Assembly: GCA_951213105.1 (NCBI GenBank)
Contig: OX578138.1
Span: 69,120,537 to 69,184,536 of the forward strand
DNA length: 64,000 bases
Direction: 5' to 3'
From: Amaurobius ferox
Taxonomy: Eukaryota > Arthropoda > Arachnida > Araneae > Amaurobiidae
Shown one piece after another: positions 24,493-34,788 of the stretch. Each line of letters opens with the position of its first letter. The stretch's first letter is position 1. The position numbers and the translations under genes were made by a program. A model generated the notes under the pieces. That model saw nothing but the letters and a program-made list of their open reading frames with translations. It ran no database searches and had not been told where the DNA came from.

Positions 24493-25229
24493 AAATTAGA
24501 ATTCCAATCTATAATGTGATTAATATTGATACTGAAAGAGTTTCATTTATCGTATAAAATAGCAAGTATATATTATGTCGTTGTCATCGTATTTGATGCT
24601 GATATCCAGGAAGTTGATCTCGTTTTTGTTTTCCATATGTGTTTCGATAAGTTCTAAATTCGTAGGGTAGAAGCTGAAGTCAAAATCCTCCATATTTTCG
24701 TTTTGTCCTATAAGAATATCATCCACAAATCTAAAATAAAGATCTTCATTTAAAATATGAGTGCCTTCCTCATACTTGTTTAAATAGAGGTCCACAAGCA
24801 TTGAGGAACATCCTCCAACCATAGGAATGCCTCTAATTTTTTGATAATAATCTGTTCCGTTAAAAAGTATGTTTTCAAACAATACGATCTTGATCAAGGT
24901 TTTATACTTACTTAATACAATGCTATTATGTATATTATAGATTTCATAAATTTCTAATAATATATTAAAGAGGTCGTCTAAATTTTATTAAAGATATCCT
25001 TAAAGTCATAACTTCGATATTTCAATCATTCAGGAATGTATTTAATCTTATTCAGTATCTCGTAACTATTATTAACCATAATTGAACCTTTATTTTTATT
25101 TAAGACATAATGGTTTTCAACAGTGCTAAAAGCTTAGAGTTAGCAATAGTCAAGTAAGTCTTGAATCCTACAGTGACCGGACGGAACTTGACTGGGGGTT
25201 TATGTAGCTTCGAAATCATGACTAGGTAT
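24493..25229 (-). pseudogene. Naiad-like PLE reverse transcriptase fragment
   Basis: The minus strand starts mid-RT with PYLVMISKLHKPPVKFR (compare VPYLV-type segment of the element at 28032) and PVTVGFKTYLTIANSK. After stops it reads QKIRGIPMVGGCSSML (motif B with one G to V change), LYFRFVDDILIGQ (motif C, FVDD) and NEINFLDISIKY (motif D). It is clearly related to, but older than, the element at 28032-31490. Everything upstream of the mid-RT is missing because the copy is truncated at the inverted junction at 25229/25230. Confidence 0.88.
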
Positions 25230-25800
25230 GGAACATATTACGCAATATTATTAAAAATAATTTATACAGAAACAATCGGATACATACATTCATATCTGAC
25301 CGTACTATATAAATGAACGAAAAAATATAAGTGAAGAAATCAAAAAGCATTATCCTGTACTATTCCTAAGACACAACTACAATGCTATCTATAATAAGGT
25401 AAATAACGCATTTTATGTGGACTTTGGAAATATTTGATCTTGAAGCTGATGTTGGCACACTCAATGTGTAACTGTAATTTTACCCCGTGTTTGGAGATAA
25501 TAAGTCACGCACCTTCGTGTTGCTTGGGATTTCTGATGTATAAAAGCTGGCACACATTCTTGACTATCTTCATTCTTATAATGGTCGAATGTCAACTCTT
25601 ACTCCTTTGGTTCTCTTCCACGGTTTGTGTCTTATAATTGACATGCTTTCGGATATTAAGCTACAGCAAGGTATCGCTTCCGGGAGTGTTACCATGGTGT
25701 AATAGCATGCTATAACCGGGACCAAGGGGTCACAATCCCCCTTGGCAATTTAATAGCTTCCTGTTGGCTTAATTCCCTTTTATTCTTTTGAATTTCGTAT
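25230..25800 (+). mobile_element. PLE 2, right arm (3' end of the plus-strand copy)
   Basis: Begins inside the C-terminal coding part (ILRNIIKNNLY, then SEEIKKHYPVLFLRHNYNAI) and runs to FGNI with a TGA at 25435-25437, then 3' untranslated sequence to TTTCGTATA at 25800. Together with the left arm it forms an inverted repeat of about 0.57 kb around a 0.74-kb centre. Confidence 0.85.
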
Positions 25801-26154
<354 letters not shown>

Positions 26155-26158
<4 letters not shown>

Positions 26159-26243
26159 CTATACAAATATGAAATATACGTAAAAATGTAATATAATACC
26201 ACTCAGAAAAAGGCGCAATGCAGCACTATATACTGAAGCAGGA
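26155..26243. other. Unique segment between (TA)n and PLE 1
   Basis: About 90 bases outside the inverted repeat, not present on the right side of PLE 1. Confidence 0.4.
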
Positions 26244-28031
26244 TATAACTAATTTAAACGATTTGAAAAAAGGAAAAGGGGAAAACCATATGAATTGCAT
26301 AAAAATGGCTGAGAGGGATAGCGACCTCTCATTCCCGTTTTAAGTACTTTTCGTCTAGACAACGCCCACGGATACCAATGCAATTCAATGACAGATCCCC
26401 GTAGCATGTGCAAAAATGAAAGCTCCATAATGCAGAAAAGGAGGCCTCAGAATGCAGACAGAAAGAAGACAGAAATGGAACGACGAAATCACGTTGGCAA
26501 TGATGCTACCTACTAAAACGTATCGTCCGTTTCGCCATATATAGTATGTACCCATACGCATGCGTACCTCGATTCTTCAAATATGATGTCATATTCACAA
26601 GCCATTAAAGAATGAATAATCCTCTTCTTTAAAGAAAGAATTGTAAATATCTTTAAGGAAATTCCGTGGGTAATGATTTTTAAGTGCTTCCTGTAAAATG
26701 AGTTTGTTGCATGTGAGACAATCTTTTTTGAAAGTATTATTATTACGATTTCTTCTCAGATGTCCTGTTATGATGTTGCGGAAAATATTCCTAGACAAAT
26801 TCGACTTCCATCCAATTATATGGTTAATCTTCATATCATAATTATTACATTTATTGAACAGAACTGTATGAATTCCATTTTTATGTTTGTATCTAATGGT
26901 TATGTCCAGGAAATTAACTTCGTTTTTGACACTATTAGGGTTCTTGATAAGATCCAATTCCGGAGGATAAAAGTCAAATTCCAATCCAGGAGTATTTGAG
27001 TAATGGCCTAAAATCACATCGTCCACATATCTGTAATATGGCATTTCATATAATACATGATTATTCCTTTCGAAATATGTTAAATATATGTCAGCCAGGA
27101 CTGATGAACAGCCCCCGCCCATAGGAATACCCCTAATTTGTTGATAAAAGACACCTCCGTTACATAATATGTTCTCAAACAAAACGATCTGAATTAAATC
27201 CATATACCTTCGTAAAGTGATTACTTTTTTAAGATTGTATTCTGTATGTACCAGTAAAAGTATTTCATGCAATTTTTTAAGATCAATGTTGTTGAAAAGG
27301 TCCCGGAAGTCTTAACTGGTGAACTGTATATCTTTATTGCAATACTTCAGTCGTTTAATTACTTCAGAGCTGTTTTTTATGATTATTGGATTTTGTACTA
27401 ATAAAGCTTTATATGCAGGTTTAAGTATATTCATAAGTTTTTTGTTAGCCAATGTAATATATGTATTACATCCTACAGTTACAGTACGAAATTTCACGGG
27501 TGTTTTATGCAGTTTTGGAATGAGTACTAAATAAGGAAAGGACACATTTTTTATATTGATGCCAATTCTTTTATATAGAGCCCTGATTTTATTAGTCATC
27601 ACAGTTAAATTATAAGGTAAAGGTTTGTACATTGTGGGATCCATGTAAGATTTCTGTAAGATTTCTATGTAATAAGGTTTGCAGGTAATTGCGTAGTTCG
27701 ATACCACTTTATCAGTATATGTGATCACAAAACGTTCATGTACTTCCCTGATAGAAGAGGGGATGATTGAATTCCATTGAATATTGAGTTTGCTATTATA
27801 TTGGTTGACAAAACAGTTTAGGATATTATATTTCCATTCATCAAAGGCTTTTATGGGTAAACCATATTTAATAGCTAATTTATATATGAAAGAATCCAAA
27901 TCTAGATTAAAATCTTCTTTCACGTGGTCAAATTCTTGTCTGCGGAATTTTGTTCCTTTTTCAAAAAGATTTCTTAAAGGCAAATCATCAATCACTTCAA
28001 GATTACCTGTAATTATATGATTATGGTGTTA
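26244..28031 (-). mobile_element. PLE 1, inverted 5'-truncated copy (left arm)
   Basis: Reverse complement of 29704-31490, base for base except for a handful of substitutions (for example near 26334, 26602 and 27313). The copy starts within the CxC linker and includes the whole RT, C-terminus and 3' untranslated region. Homology stops at 28031, where the plus-strand copy begins. Inverted truncated partners are a documented hallmark of PLE insertions. Confidence 0.93.
26595..27995 (-). pseudogene. Truncated RT copy with one nonsense change
   Basis: Encodes the same RT as the plus-strand copy from the IDDLPLRNLF segment to the end. A single base change turns the Tyr codon of SYDFRDLF (just before motif A) into TAA near 27313. 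A second substitution makes the ending FFNGL instead of FFNDL. All motifs (RGIPMGGGCSS, YRYVDDVILG, NFLDITIRY) are otherwise intact. Lacking the nuclease half, it could not support retrotransposition by itself. Confidence 0.92.
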
Positions 28032-28527
28032 CTGTTATTGACCTGCTTTATGTGTAGTATACTCTTATGGACGAATATAATCTTATGAATTATGTGATAT
28101 GGTTATTCCCTTTTGCAATATTAAAAATAAAAATAAAAAATCTAAAATAAAAAGTTTTTTATAAAAAATATTAAATTTTAATTGTCACATCGGATTTTAG
28201 GAATTTAGTCTAATTGGAGAATATCGATTTGAGATTTGTGATGATATATAATAAGTTGAAGTTGCTCAAGTGAGATTGATCATAATCATTTTTCATATGT
28301 CATTAAGAATATTCATCTGAAGAAGGAGAACTCCTCAAAATGAGTAAAACTTTTGAATAACATGAATGTATACATTACTGAACTTAGCGACTGGCAAACG
28401 TATTCATAGTGGAATTAATTAGTTAATAACCTTTGAATATATGCCCGGTGATATAATAGGGGTATTTATATTATCGATAACCCGCTACCCTTATGGTGTA
28501 TAGACTACGGTTGTTGACTGAAAATTG
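28032..28527 (+). promoter_or_regulatory. 5' region of PLE 1, with a hammerhead-like remnant at 28316-28345
   Basis: Non-coding, AT-rich. At 28317 CTGAAGA is followed by a short stem AGGAG/CTCCT and then CAAAA where a hammerhead would have GAAA. This agrees with the statement that N-terminal-nuclease PLEs lack canonical hammerheads. No TATA box in clear promoter context was seen. Confidence 0.4.
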
Positions 28528-28800
28528 ATGGCTTCTATTAAACACTTTTTCAAACCGGTGATTTTTAACTCCAATCCGGGTGTGACAACAAAAAACCTTA
28601 ATGATGTTGTGCAGTCAAAGAACGCGATCCCACACGGATCAATATTTTTTGATGGATTTTATAAACACTTTTACAATTTAAAAGTTTTAAGTTTAGTAGA
28701 TGTTCTTCGAATAAATGCAAATTATGCCCCTCTGCCAACACTTTACAAATCGGACCGCAATCTAAAAGTCAATTTTTGTTCTGCAAAACTTTCAATGTGA
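28528..28800 (+). CDS. N-terminal ORF of PLE 1, overlapping the nuclease-RT frame
   Basis: Opens at ATGGCT (28528) a few bases after an in-frame TGA and reads 90 codons, including KHFFKPVIFNSNPGVTT and GSIFFDGFYKHFYNL. Past about 28684 the same DNA makes better sense in the next frame, where cysteine pairs characteristic of PLE nucleases appear (SRCSSNKCKLCPS). The heptamer TTTAAAA at 28677-28683 is in the right phase (T TTA AAA) for a -1 shift into that frame. The alternative is one mutational indel. The protein itself is unrecognised; it would form the N-terminal extension of the nuclease. Confidence 0.5.
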   Translation: MASIKHFFKPVIFNSNPGVTTKNLNDVVQSKNAIPHGSIFFDGFYKHFYNLKVLSLVDVLRINANYAPLPTLYKSDRNLKVNFCSAKLSM

Positions 28801-31139
28801 TATATTGTATAGAGTGCTCCACATGTAATATTCTATATATTGGTCAAACCAAGAATCCCTTACATTTACGTATCAATTTACATAGAAACCAAATAAAGCA
28901 AAGTATGACCACGGATCGACCTTCTACGAACATAGAACTAAGGCATTACCATGTCCATGAATTTTCAAACTGTGTGATTACAATACTGGATATTGTACCT
29001 CGCCTCCAGGAACGTCTGTGGTGGGAGTACACGCATATTATGCAATACGGTTCTGCATTCCCATTTGGCCTTAACACGGCAATTTTAAATGAAAATTATA
29101 ATCTGGATTACTGTAAAAATGCAGATTCAGTCCCGGTATCCAGTTATTGTCATTTGCATAAGACATCTAGATGGAAGCGAGGAGGCAACAATGGATATAT
29201 TAAATTTGAAGACACTAAAGCAAAATTGGAAAATCTCATGGTATCGTTTAACAATAATACTCCGATCAACAATAATTGGATAAAAAATTTTGTTTATGGA
29301 ATCAGAAGGAAATACTTACGTAGAATTTGGGAATATATCATTGATCACCTGGCATCTATTGATCCTAATGAAAAACAACACTTTTATTTTGCCATATTGC
29401 TCGATTTTATAAAATTGAAGGCTCAGAAATCTTATGTCATCTTGAAGTGTCAGCCCAATAAAGAAATCCACAAAGAGTACTTTGTTACAACCTTTAAAAA
29501 TAAGACATTTGATAGAATACCTTTCAAACTTTTGTTCAATCAACTGAACGAGATGATTCCTATAGCTAACATCAGAGTAAAGCTTACATACCGTTATGTA
29601 CGACCCTACAGAAGAAGATTATACAATTATAACCAAATTAGTAAAAATATATCTATGATGAATAGTGGGGTATGTAAATGCCATCTTAGTGATTTACGAG
29701 ACAAACACCATAATCATATAATTACAGGTAATCTTGAAGTGATTGATGATTTGCCTTTAAGAAATCTTTTTGAAAAAGGAACAAAATTCCGCAGACAAGA
29801 ATTTGACCACGTGAAAGAAGATTTTAATCTAGATTTGGATTCTTTCATATATAAATTAGCTATTAAATATGGTTTACCCATAAAAGCCTTTGATGAATGG
29901 AAATATAATATCCTAAACTGTTTTGTCAACCAATATAATAGCAAACTCAATATTCAATGGAATTCAATCATCCCCTCTTCTATCAGGGAAGTACATGAAC
30001 GTTTTGTGATCACATATACTGATAAAGTGGTATCGAACTACGCAATTACCTGCAAACCTTATTACATAGAAATCTTACAGAAATCTTACATGGATCCCAC
30101 AATGTACAAACCTTTACCTTATAATTTAACTGTGATGACTAATAAAATCAGGGCTCTATATAAAAGAATTGGCATCAATATAAAAAATGTGTCCTTTCCT
30201 TATTTAGTACTCATTCCAAAACTGCATAAAACACCCGTGAAATTTCGTACTGTAACTGTAGGATGTAATACATATATTACATTGGCTAACAAAAAACTTA
30301 TGAATATACTTAAACCTGCATATAAAGCTTTATTAGTACAAAATCCAATAATCATAAAAAACAGCTCTGAAGTAATTAAACGACTGAAGTATTGCAATAA
30401 AGATATACAGTTCACCAGTTATGACTTCCGGGACCTTTTCAACAACATTGATCTTAAAAAATTGCATGAAATACTTTTACTGGTACATACAGAATACAAT
30501 CTTAAAAAAGTAATCACTTTACGAAGGTATATGGATTTAATTCAGATCGTTTTGTTTGAGAACATATTATGTAACGGAGGTGTCTTTTATCAACAAATTA
30601 GGGGTATTCCTATGGGCGGGGGCTGTTCATCAGTCCTGGCTGACATATATTTAACATATTTCGAAAGGAATAATCATGTATTATATGAAATGCCATATTA
30701 CAGATATGTGGACGATGTGATTTTAGGCCATTACTCAAATACTCCTGGATTGGAATTTGACTTTTATCCTCCGGAATTGGATCTTATCAAGAACCCTAAT
30801 AGTGTCAAAAACGAAGTTAATTTCCTGGACATAACCATTAGATACAAACATAAAAATGGAATTCATACAGTTCTGTTCAATAAATGTAATAATTATGATA
30901 TGAAGATTAACCATATAATTGGATGGAAGTCGAATTTGTCTAGGAATATTTTCCGCAACATCATAACAGGACATCTGAGAAGAAATCGTAATAATAATAC
31001 TTTCAAAAAAGATTGTCTCACATGCAACAAACTCATTTTACAGGAAGCACTTAAAAATCATTACCCACGGAATTTCCTTAAAGATATTTACAATTCTTTC
31101 TTTAAAGAAGAGGATTATTCATTCTTTAATGACTTGTGA
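28665..31139 (+). CDS. GIY-YIG endonuclease-reverse transcriptase of a Naiad-type PLE
   Basis: The frame is open from 28665 to TGA at 31137; numbering below takes the TTG at 28776 as residue 1. Upstream cysteines (CSSNKCKLC) lead into the nuclease: IY at 9-10, CIECSTC at 11-17, YIGQT at 21-25, R32 and E84 in RLWWEYTHIMQ, N100. Histidines at 57, 59 and 61 could complete the CCHH zinc site of PLE nucleases. CKC at 300-302 is the CxC linker motif. RT: LIPKLHKTPVKFR near 479, YDFRDLFNNIDL from 549 (motif A), IRGIPMGGGCSS from 608 (B), YVDD at 644-647 (C), NFLDI from 682 (D). No in-frame stop or TGA interrupts it. It would nick target DNA and prime reverse transcription there. Sec codons reported for spider Naiads are not seen inside the frame; cysteines occupy the nuclease sites. 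Confidence 0.9.
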   Translation, partial: TLLQFKSFKFSRCSSNKCKLCPSANTLQIGPQSKSQFLFCKTFNVIYCIECSTCNILYIGQTKNPLHLRINLHRNQIKQSMTTDRPSTNIELRHYHVHEFSNCVITILDIVPRLQERLWWEYTHIMQYGSAFPFGLNTAILNENYNLDYCKNADSVPVSSYCHLHKTSRWKRGGNNGYIKFEDTKAKLENLMVSFNNNTPINNNWIKNFVYGIRRKYLRRIWEYIIDHLASIDPNEKQHFYFAILLDFIKLKAQKSYVILKCQPNKEIHKEYFVTTFKNKTFDRIPFKLLFNQLNEMIPIANIRVKLTYRYVRPYRRRLYNYNQISKNISMMNSGVCKCHLSDLRDKHHNHIITGNLEVIDDLPLRNLFEKGTKFRRQEFDHVKEDFNLDLDSFIYKLAIKYGLPIKAFDEWKYNILNCFVNQYNSKLNIQWNSIIPSSIREVHERFVITYTDKVVSNYAITCKPYYIEILQKSYMDPTMYKPLPYNLTVMTNKIRALYKRIGINIKNVSFPYLVLIPKLHKTPVKFRTVTVGCNTYITLANKKLMNILKPAYKALLVQNPIIIKNSSEVIKRLKYCNKDIQFTSYDFRDLFNNIDLKKLHEILLLVHTEYNLKKVITLRRYMDLIQIVLFENILCNGGVFYQQIRGIPMGGGCSSVLADIYLTYFERNNHVLYEMPYYRYVDDVILGHYSNTPGLEFDFYPPELDLIKNPNSVKNEVNFLDITIRYKHKNGIHTVLFNKCNNYDMKINHIIGWKSNLSRNIFRNIITGHLRRNRNNNTFKKDCLTCNKLILQEALKNHYPRNFLKDIYNSFFKEEDYSFFNDL

Positions 31140-31586
<447 letters not shown>

Positions 31587-31783
31587 GTGTGCCAAAAAGT
31601 TTGAAACGCGATTTAATTCTTTACCTGTTGGAGATAAGTGGGCATTGTAAATTGCAAAAATGTTAAAAGTAAGGTAGGAAATAGGACTACGTTAATGAAA
31701 TAGTCCTACCACTCATTTTCAAAAAGTTACACTTTTTACATTTTTATACGACCTCCTTAGACAAATTTGGTCAATCAGAATAT

Positions 31784-32400
31784 TTATATTTTTAATGCAA
31801 CAAGATCATTAAAAAAACCCGCATATCTGTATCTTAAGAATACGAGGCATTGAATACCCTCGCTGAGTAGACAATCCTGAACAGCGAGTGTTCGACGACA
31901 TGGTGCGTTGTCGTCCATGAGAACAAATTTTTCACCGACAGCACTACGGAAAAGACGAACATGAAGCAGTTGAACTTCATCAATGTATCGTTGGCCGGTC
32001 ATAGTCCCAGTTGCAACCACATGTAGTGGCGTGCAGCCATTGATCATGATGCCGGCCCATACCATGATACTGCATGTCGGATATCGGTCCCTTTCCAGGA
32101 TATTTTCTGGACGATAAGCAGTACCACTCTCAAGACAGATCAGTTGGCGTCTACAATCCGATGACACACTGAACCTACTCTCATCTGAGAACTGGTCTGG
32201 TCCAACTGCGATGCTCACGACACTATTGCAAACGGGCGGTACGGCGCAATCTGGAAAATAGGACACACACAACAGGTCTGCGGGCGTATAATTCTCCTTC
32301 TCCTAAACGTTTGGCTACAATTTTTCGGAAGATCCGCAATCCTGTGGTAGCAAGAAACTGATTTGCCCCTGCTGGTTCAAAAGCTGGCAATTGCGTAGGG
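31784..32400 (-). pseudogene. Tc1-like transposase, C-terminal part
   Basis: Just inside the LINE boundary the minus strand reads RIFRKIVAKRLGEGELYARRP, the end of the DNA-binding domain. After a frame change it reads FSDESRFSVSSD (catalytic region 1), CSIMVWAGIM, TMTGQRYIDEV and VLMDDNAPCRRT (second catalytic aspartate, DDNA). The third-acid region is degraded (FLRYRYAGFFNDLV). It is a different subfamily from the two other Tc1-like elements in the window. Confidence 0.82.
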
Positions 32401-33154
32401 TTGGCTTATGTATCTAAAAATACTATAAAGTCTTTTAAATTGCATATATCTTGCTCTATTTTTACTGCTGAGATTAAGGCAGTATACCAGAGTCTTATAT
32501 TCATATCGCATCAAATTTCCAAAAAGGACATCATTTATACCGATTCATTGAGTTTGCTACAACTTTTATCATCTAGGACGGCTATGAATTACCCTTTTGA
32601 CTCTGATATTCTTAATTATGAACATCGTCTGAAGGTACAGGGATACCATACTGAATTTTGTTGGGTGCCAGGACATGTTGGTATCAGAGGAAATGAGTTG
32701 GCAGATATTGCTGCTAAATCAGCTACTCAAAATTTAAACCTGACAATCCCTTTAACTGACATCAAACCATTCATTTTGAAAAATATCTATGACAAATGGC
32801 AGTATTCCTGGAACCAGCAGTCTCGTAATAAGTTGTATGAAATAAAGCCCGTAATACAAAAAGTGGACTAGTTTCCAATGTAGAAAACTTGAGGTACTTT
32901 TAACTCGCTTACGAATTGGTCATACTCGTTTTACCCACAGACACTTACTTTTAGGAGAAGTTGAACCCTTTTGTAATAGTTGTCAGACCTCAGCAAGTAT
33001 CAAACATATTTTAATTGAGTGTACTAAATATAAAGAGTTTCGTTTCAAGCATTTCAAGACTTATACCTTACATTTGTCAGAATTGATTGGAGAAAATCCT
33101 CATTTGGAGCTTCTCCCATTCCTATTGGACATTGGTTTTTTCCATCATTTTTAA
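32401..33154 (+). pseudogene. LINE ORF2 C-terminus with RNase H domain
   Basis: The first frame (to 32871) reads a ribonuclease H half: FTAEIKAVYQSL (catalytic E), IYTDSLSLLQLL (catalytic D) and FCWVPGHVGIRGNELADIAA (the H/G-N-E-x-A-D signature). It degrades the RNA strand during element synthesis in active relatives. After a one-base frame change near 32870, it continues with LTRLRIGHTRFTHRHLLLGE and FCNSCQTSASIKHILIEC, the zinc-knuckle-like C-terminus of I-type elements, ending near 33154. The RT domain is missing through 5' truncation. Confidence 0.88.
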
Positions 33155-33360
33155 CGTCACCTTTTATAAACTTTTAGCCATTTTTCATATCATTTGCATT
33201 ATTGTACATGTTCCATAGTCATGGTTTTTCACACTTTATCACTCTTTTAAATTATACACGTGTTTTAATCGATACTATTTTATGTATATCGGTACCATAT
33301 GTTTGGCGCAGCATATCCTCTTTGGATCTTGTGCTATTAAACCATAATCAACCAACCAAC
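32401..33360 (+). mobile_element. I-like non-LTR retrotransposon, 5'-truncated 3' end
   Basis: Begins abruptly inside an RNase H domain and ends with AACCATAATCAACCAACCAAC, a CAAC-type short tandem tail. LINEs of the I superfamily carry a C-terminal RNase H and such tails. It interrupts the Tc1-like transposase. No convincing target-site duplication is visible. Confidence 0.8.
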
Positions 33361-33627
33361 CCGCTGAGCTGTGGTGCGCTGCTCCCTTTTTGCCGATAGG
33401 ACAATGTACCTGTCTCCTGCACGTCTAACTTGTCCTGTACTTCTAACATGACCTCCCTAGTGAGGTTTACTACACATTCCCGTTGTTTTAAATGCTTGCC
33501 ACAGCCGTGAAACAACGATGTGGGTGATGTCGAACTCCGTGGAAACATCTGTTATTTTTCACCCTTCTTCGATCTTTCCAATAATACGGCCACGCGTAAA
33601 ATCATCTAAGTGATATCGGGAAGACAT
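33361..33627 (-). pseudogene. Tc1-like transposase, N-terminal part
   Basis: Starts at ATG 33627 and reads DDFTRGRIIGKIEEG (first helix-turn-helix), then EFDITHIVVSRLWQAFKTTG and GDRYIVLSAKREQRTTA, the second DNA-binding half. It stops at the LINE junction. The continuation is at 32400 downward. One stop lies near 33565. Confidence 0.82.
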
Positions 33628-33785
33628 GCCGAAAATTTTAAGTTCGTCAATTAAATCCTTCCCGTAAAACTTTCACTTGGAACAACTTTCCACACGCGTC
33701 AAAACTTTTAAATCACTTATCAGCGCTATTACGTGACGAACAGGCGTGGAAATGAAAAATTTGTATACACGCACCACCTCTTCTT

Positions 33786-33888
33786 ACTGTATCCAGCAAT
33801 TATTTTAATTTTTCGCATTTTGCTTCCTTTCATTTTGTGGTTGCTATGGGTGATAGTATCATCCGTTCTTAGCAATTGTCCAGCAGTG

Positions 33889-33921
<33 letters not shown>

Positions 33922-33932
33922 GTGTATATGTA
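33786..33932. other. Short AT-rich spacer with (TA)n
   Basis: TA repeat at about 33890-33922 immediately before the next transposon's TA target site. Confidence 0.6.
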
Positions 33933-34776
33933 CAGGGTGTATATAAACTAATGATCAGAACTGTAAAGTGTTATAGAACTCGCCAAAACAAACAACCTTC
34001 ACAATACAATATGGGGTCGGAAAGCAACCAGCGGTGAATTCCCAGAAGCATTCACGGAAATGGCGCTTTCCGTGAATGTGTGGGCAATGATTATCCATGA
34101 CCAATTAATTGGCCCGTATCAGTTACCAGACCACCTAGACGGACAGAAGTACCTCACCTACCTACAGCAGGTGCTTCCAGATTTACTGCGTGTTATACCA
34201 GCAAATCATCGAGTGATTATGTGGTTCCAGCACGACGGAGCGTCAGCACATTACACCAGGATTGTGAGGAATACCTGTATATTACTTTTCCGAACAGATG
34301 GATTGGCCGTAGAGATTATTCCGTCTGGTGGTCTCCCAGATCTCCCGATCTGTCCTGCCTGGGTTTTTTCCTCTGGGGACATATAAAAAGCGTCGTTTAC
34401 GAGACGCCCATCGAGTCACCAGAGAACCTTGTCTCCCGAATTAGCGTCGCAGCTGCAGGCGTTCGTGAAATGCTAGGAATCTTCCAAAGTGTACGCGATT
34501 CATTCCGTCGCCGCTGTGACACCTGTTTTGCAGTTGCTGGTCGTTCATTTGAGCATTTGTTCTAAGCAATTTGTCAATAAATTTCCATTATTCGTCTTCA
34601 TTGCATTCGTCTTCACTTCACTCCATTTTGACGCGACGTGTCATCCACTTCTAGAGAAAGCGCCCTCTCGCGGCTCGCCGGTTGCTTTCCGACCGCACAT
34701 TGTATTGTGAAAGTTGTTTGTTGTGGTGAGTTCTATAACCCCTTAAAGTTCTGACCATCAGTTTATATACACCCTG
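33933..34776 (+). mobile_element. Mariner-type element with ~100-bp inverted repeats, internally deleted
   Basis: CAGGGTGTATATAAACT at the left is mirrored by TTTATATACACCCTG at the right, with TA on both sides. The inverted repeats extend about 100 bases (through GGTCGGAAAGCAACC), with roughly ten differences. Only the C-terminal half of a transposase is inside, so the element is an internal-deletion derivative. Confidence 0.9.
34060..34565 (+). pseudogene. C-terminal transposase fragment, DUF4817-type mariner group
   Basis: The first frame (34060-34290) reads LPDHLDGQKYLTYLQQVL and VIMWFQHDGASAHYT, where the HDGA motif carries the second catalytic aspartate. A one-base frame change near 34280 leads into the second frame: GRRDYSVWWSPRSPDLSCLG, FFLWGHIKSVVYETPIE and a C-terminal RRRCDTCFAVAGRSFEHLF with TAA. 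This ending is typical of arthropod Tc1/mariner-group transposases. The N-terminal DNA-binding part is absent. Confidence 0.85.
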
Positions 34777-34788
34777 TATATATATATA

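Noticed and set aside
27784..28020. Plus-strand ORF identical to a minus-strand ORF at 29714-29950
   Set aside because: Antisense of the RT coding sequence in the two inverted PLE arms.
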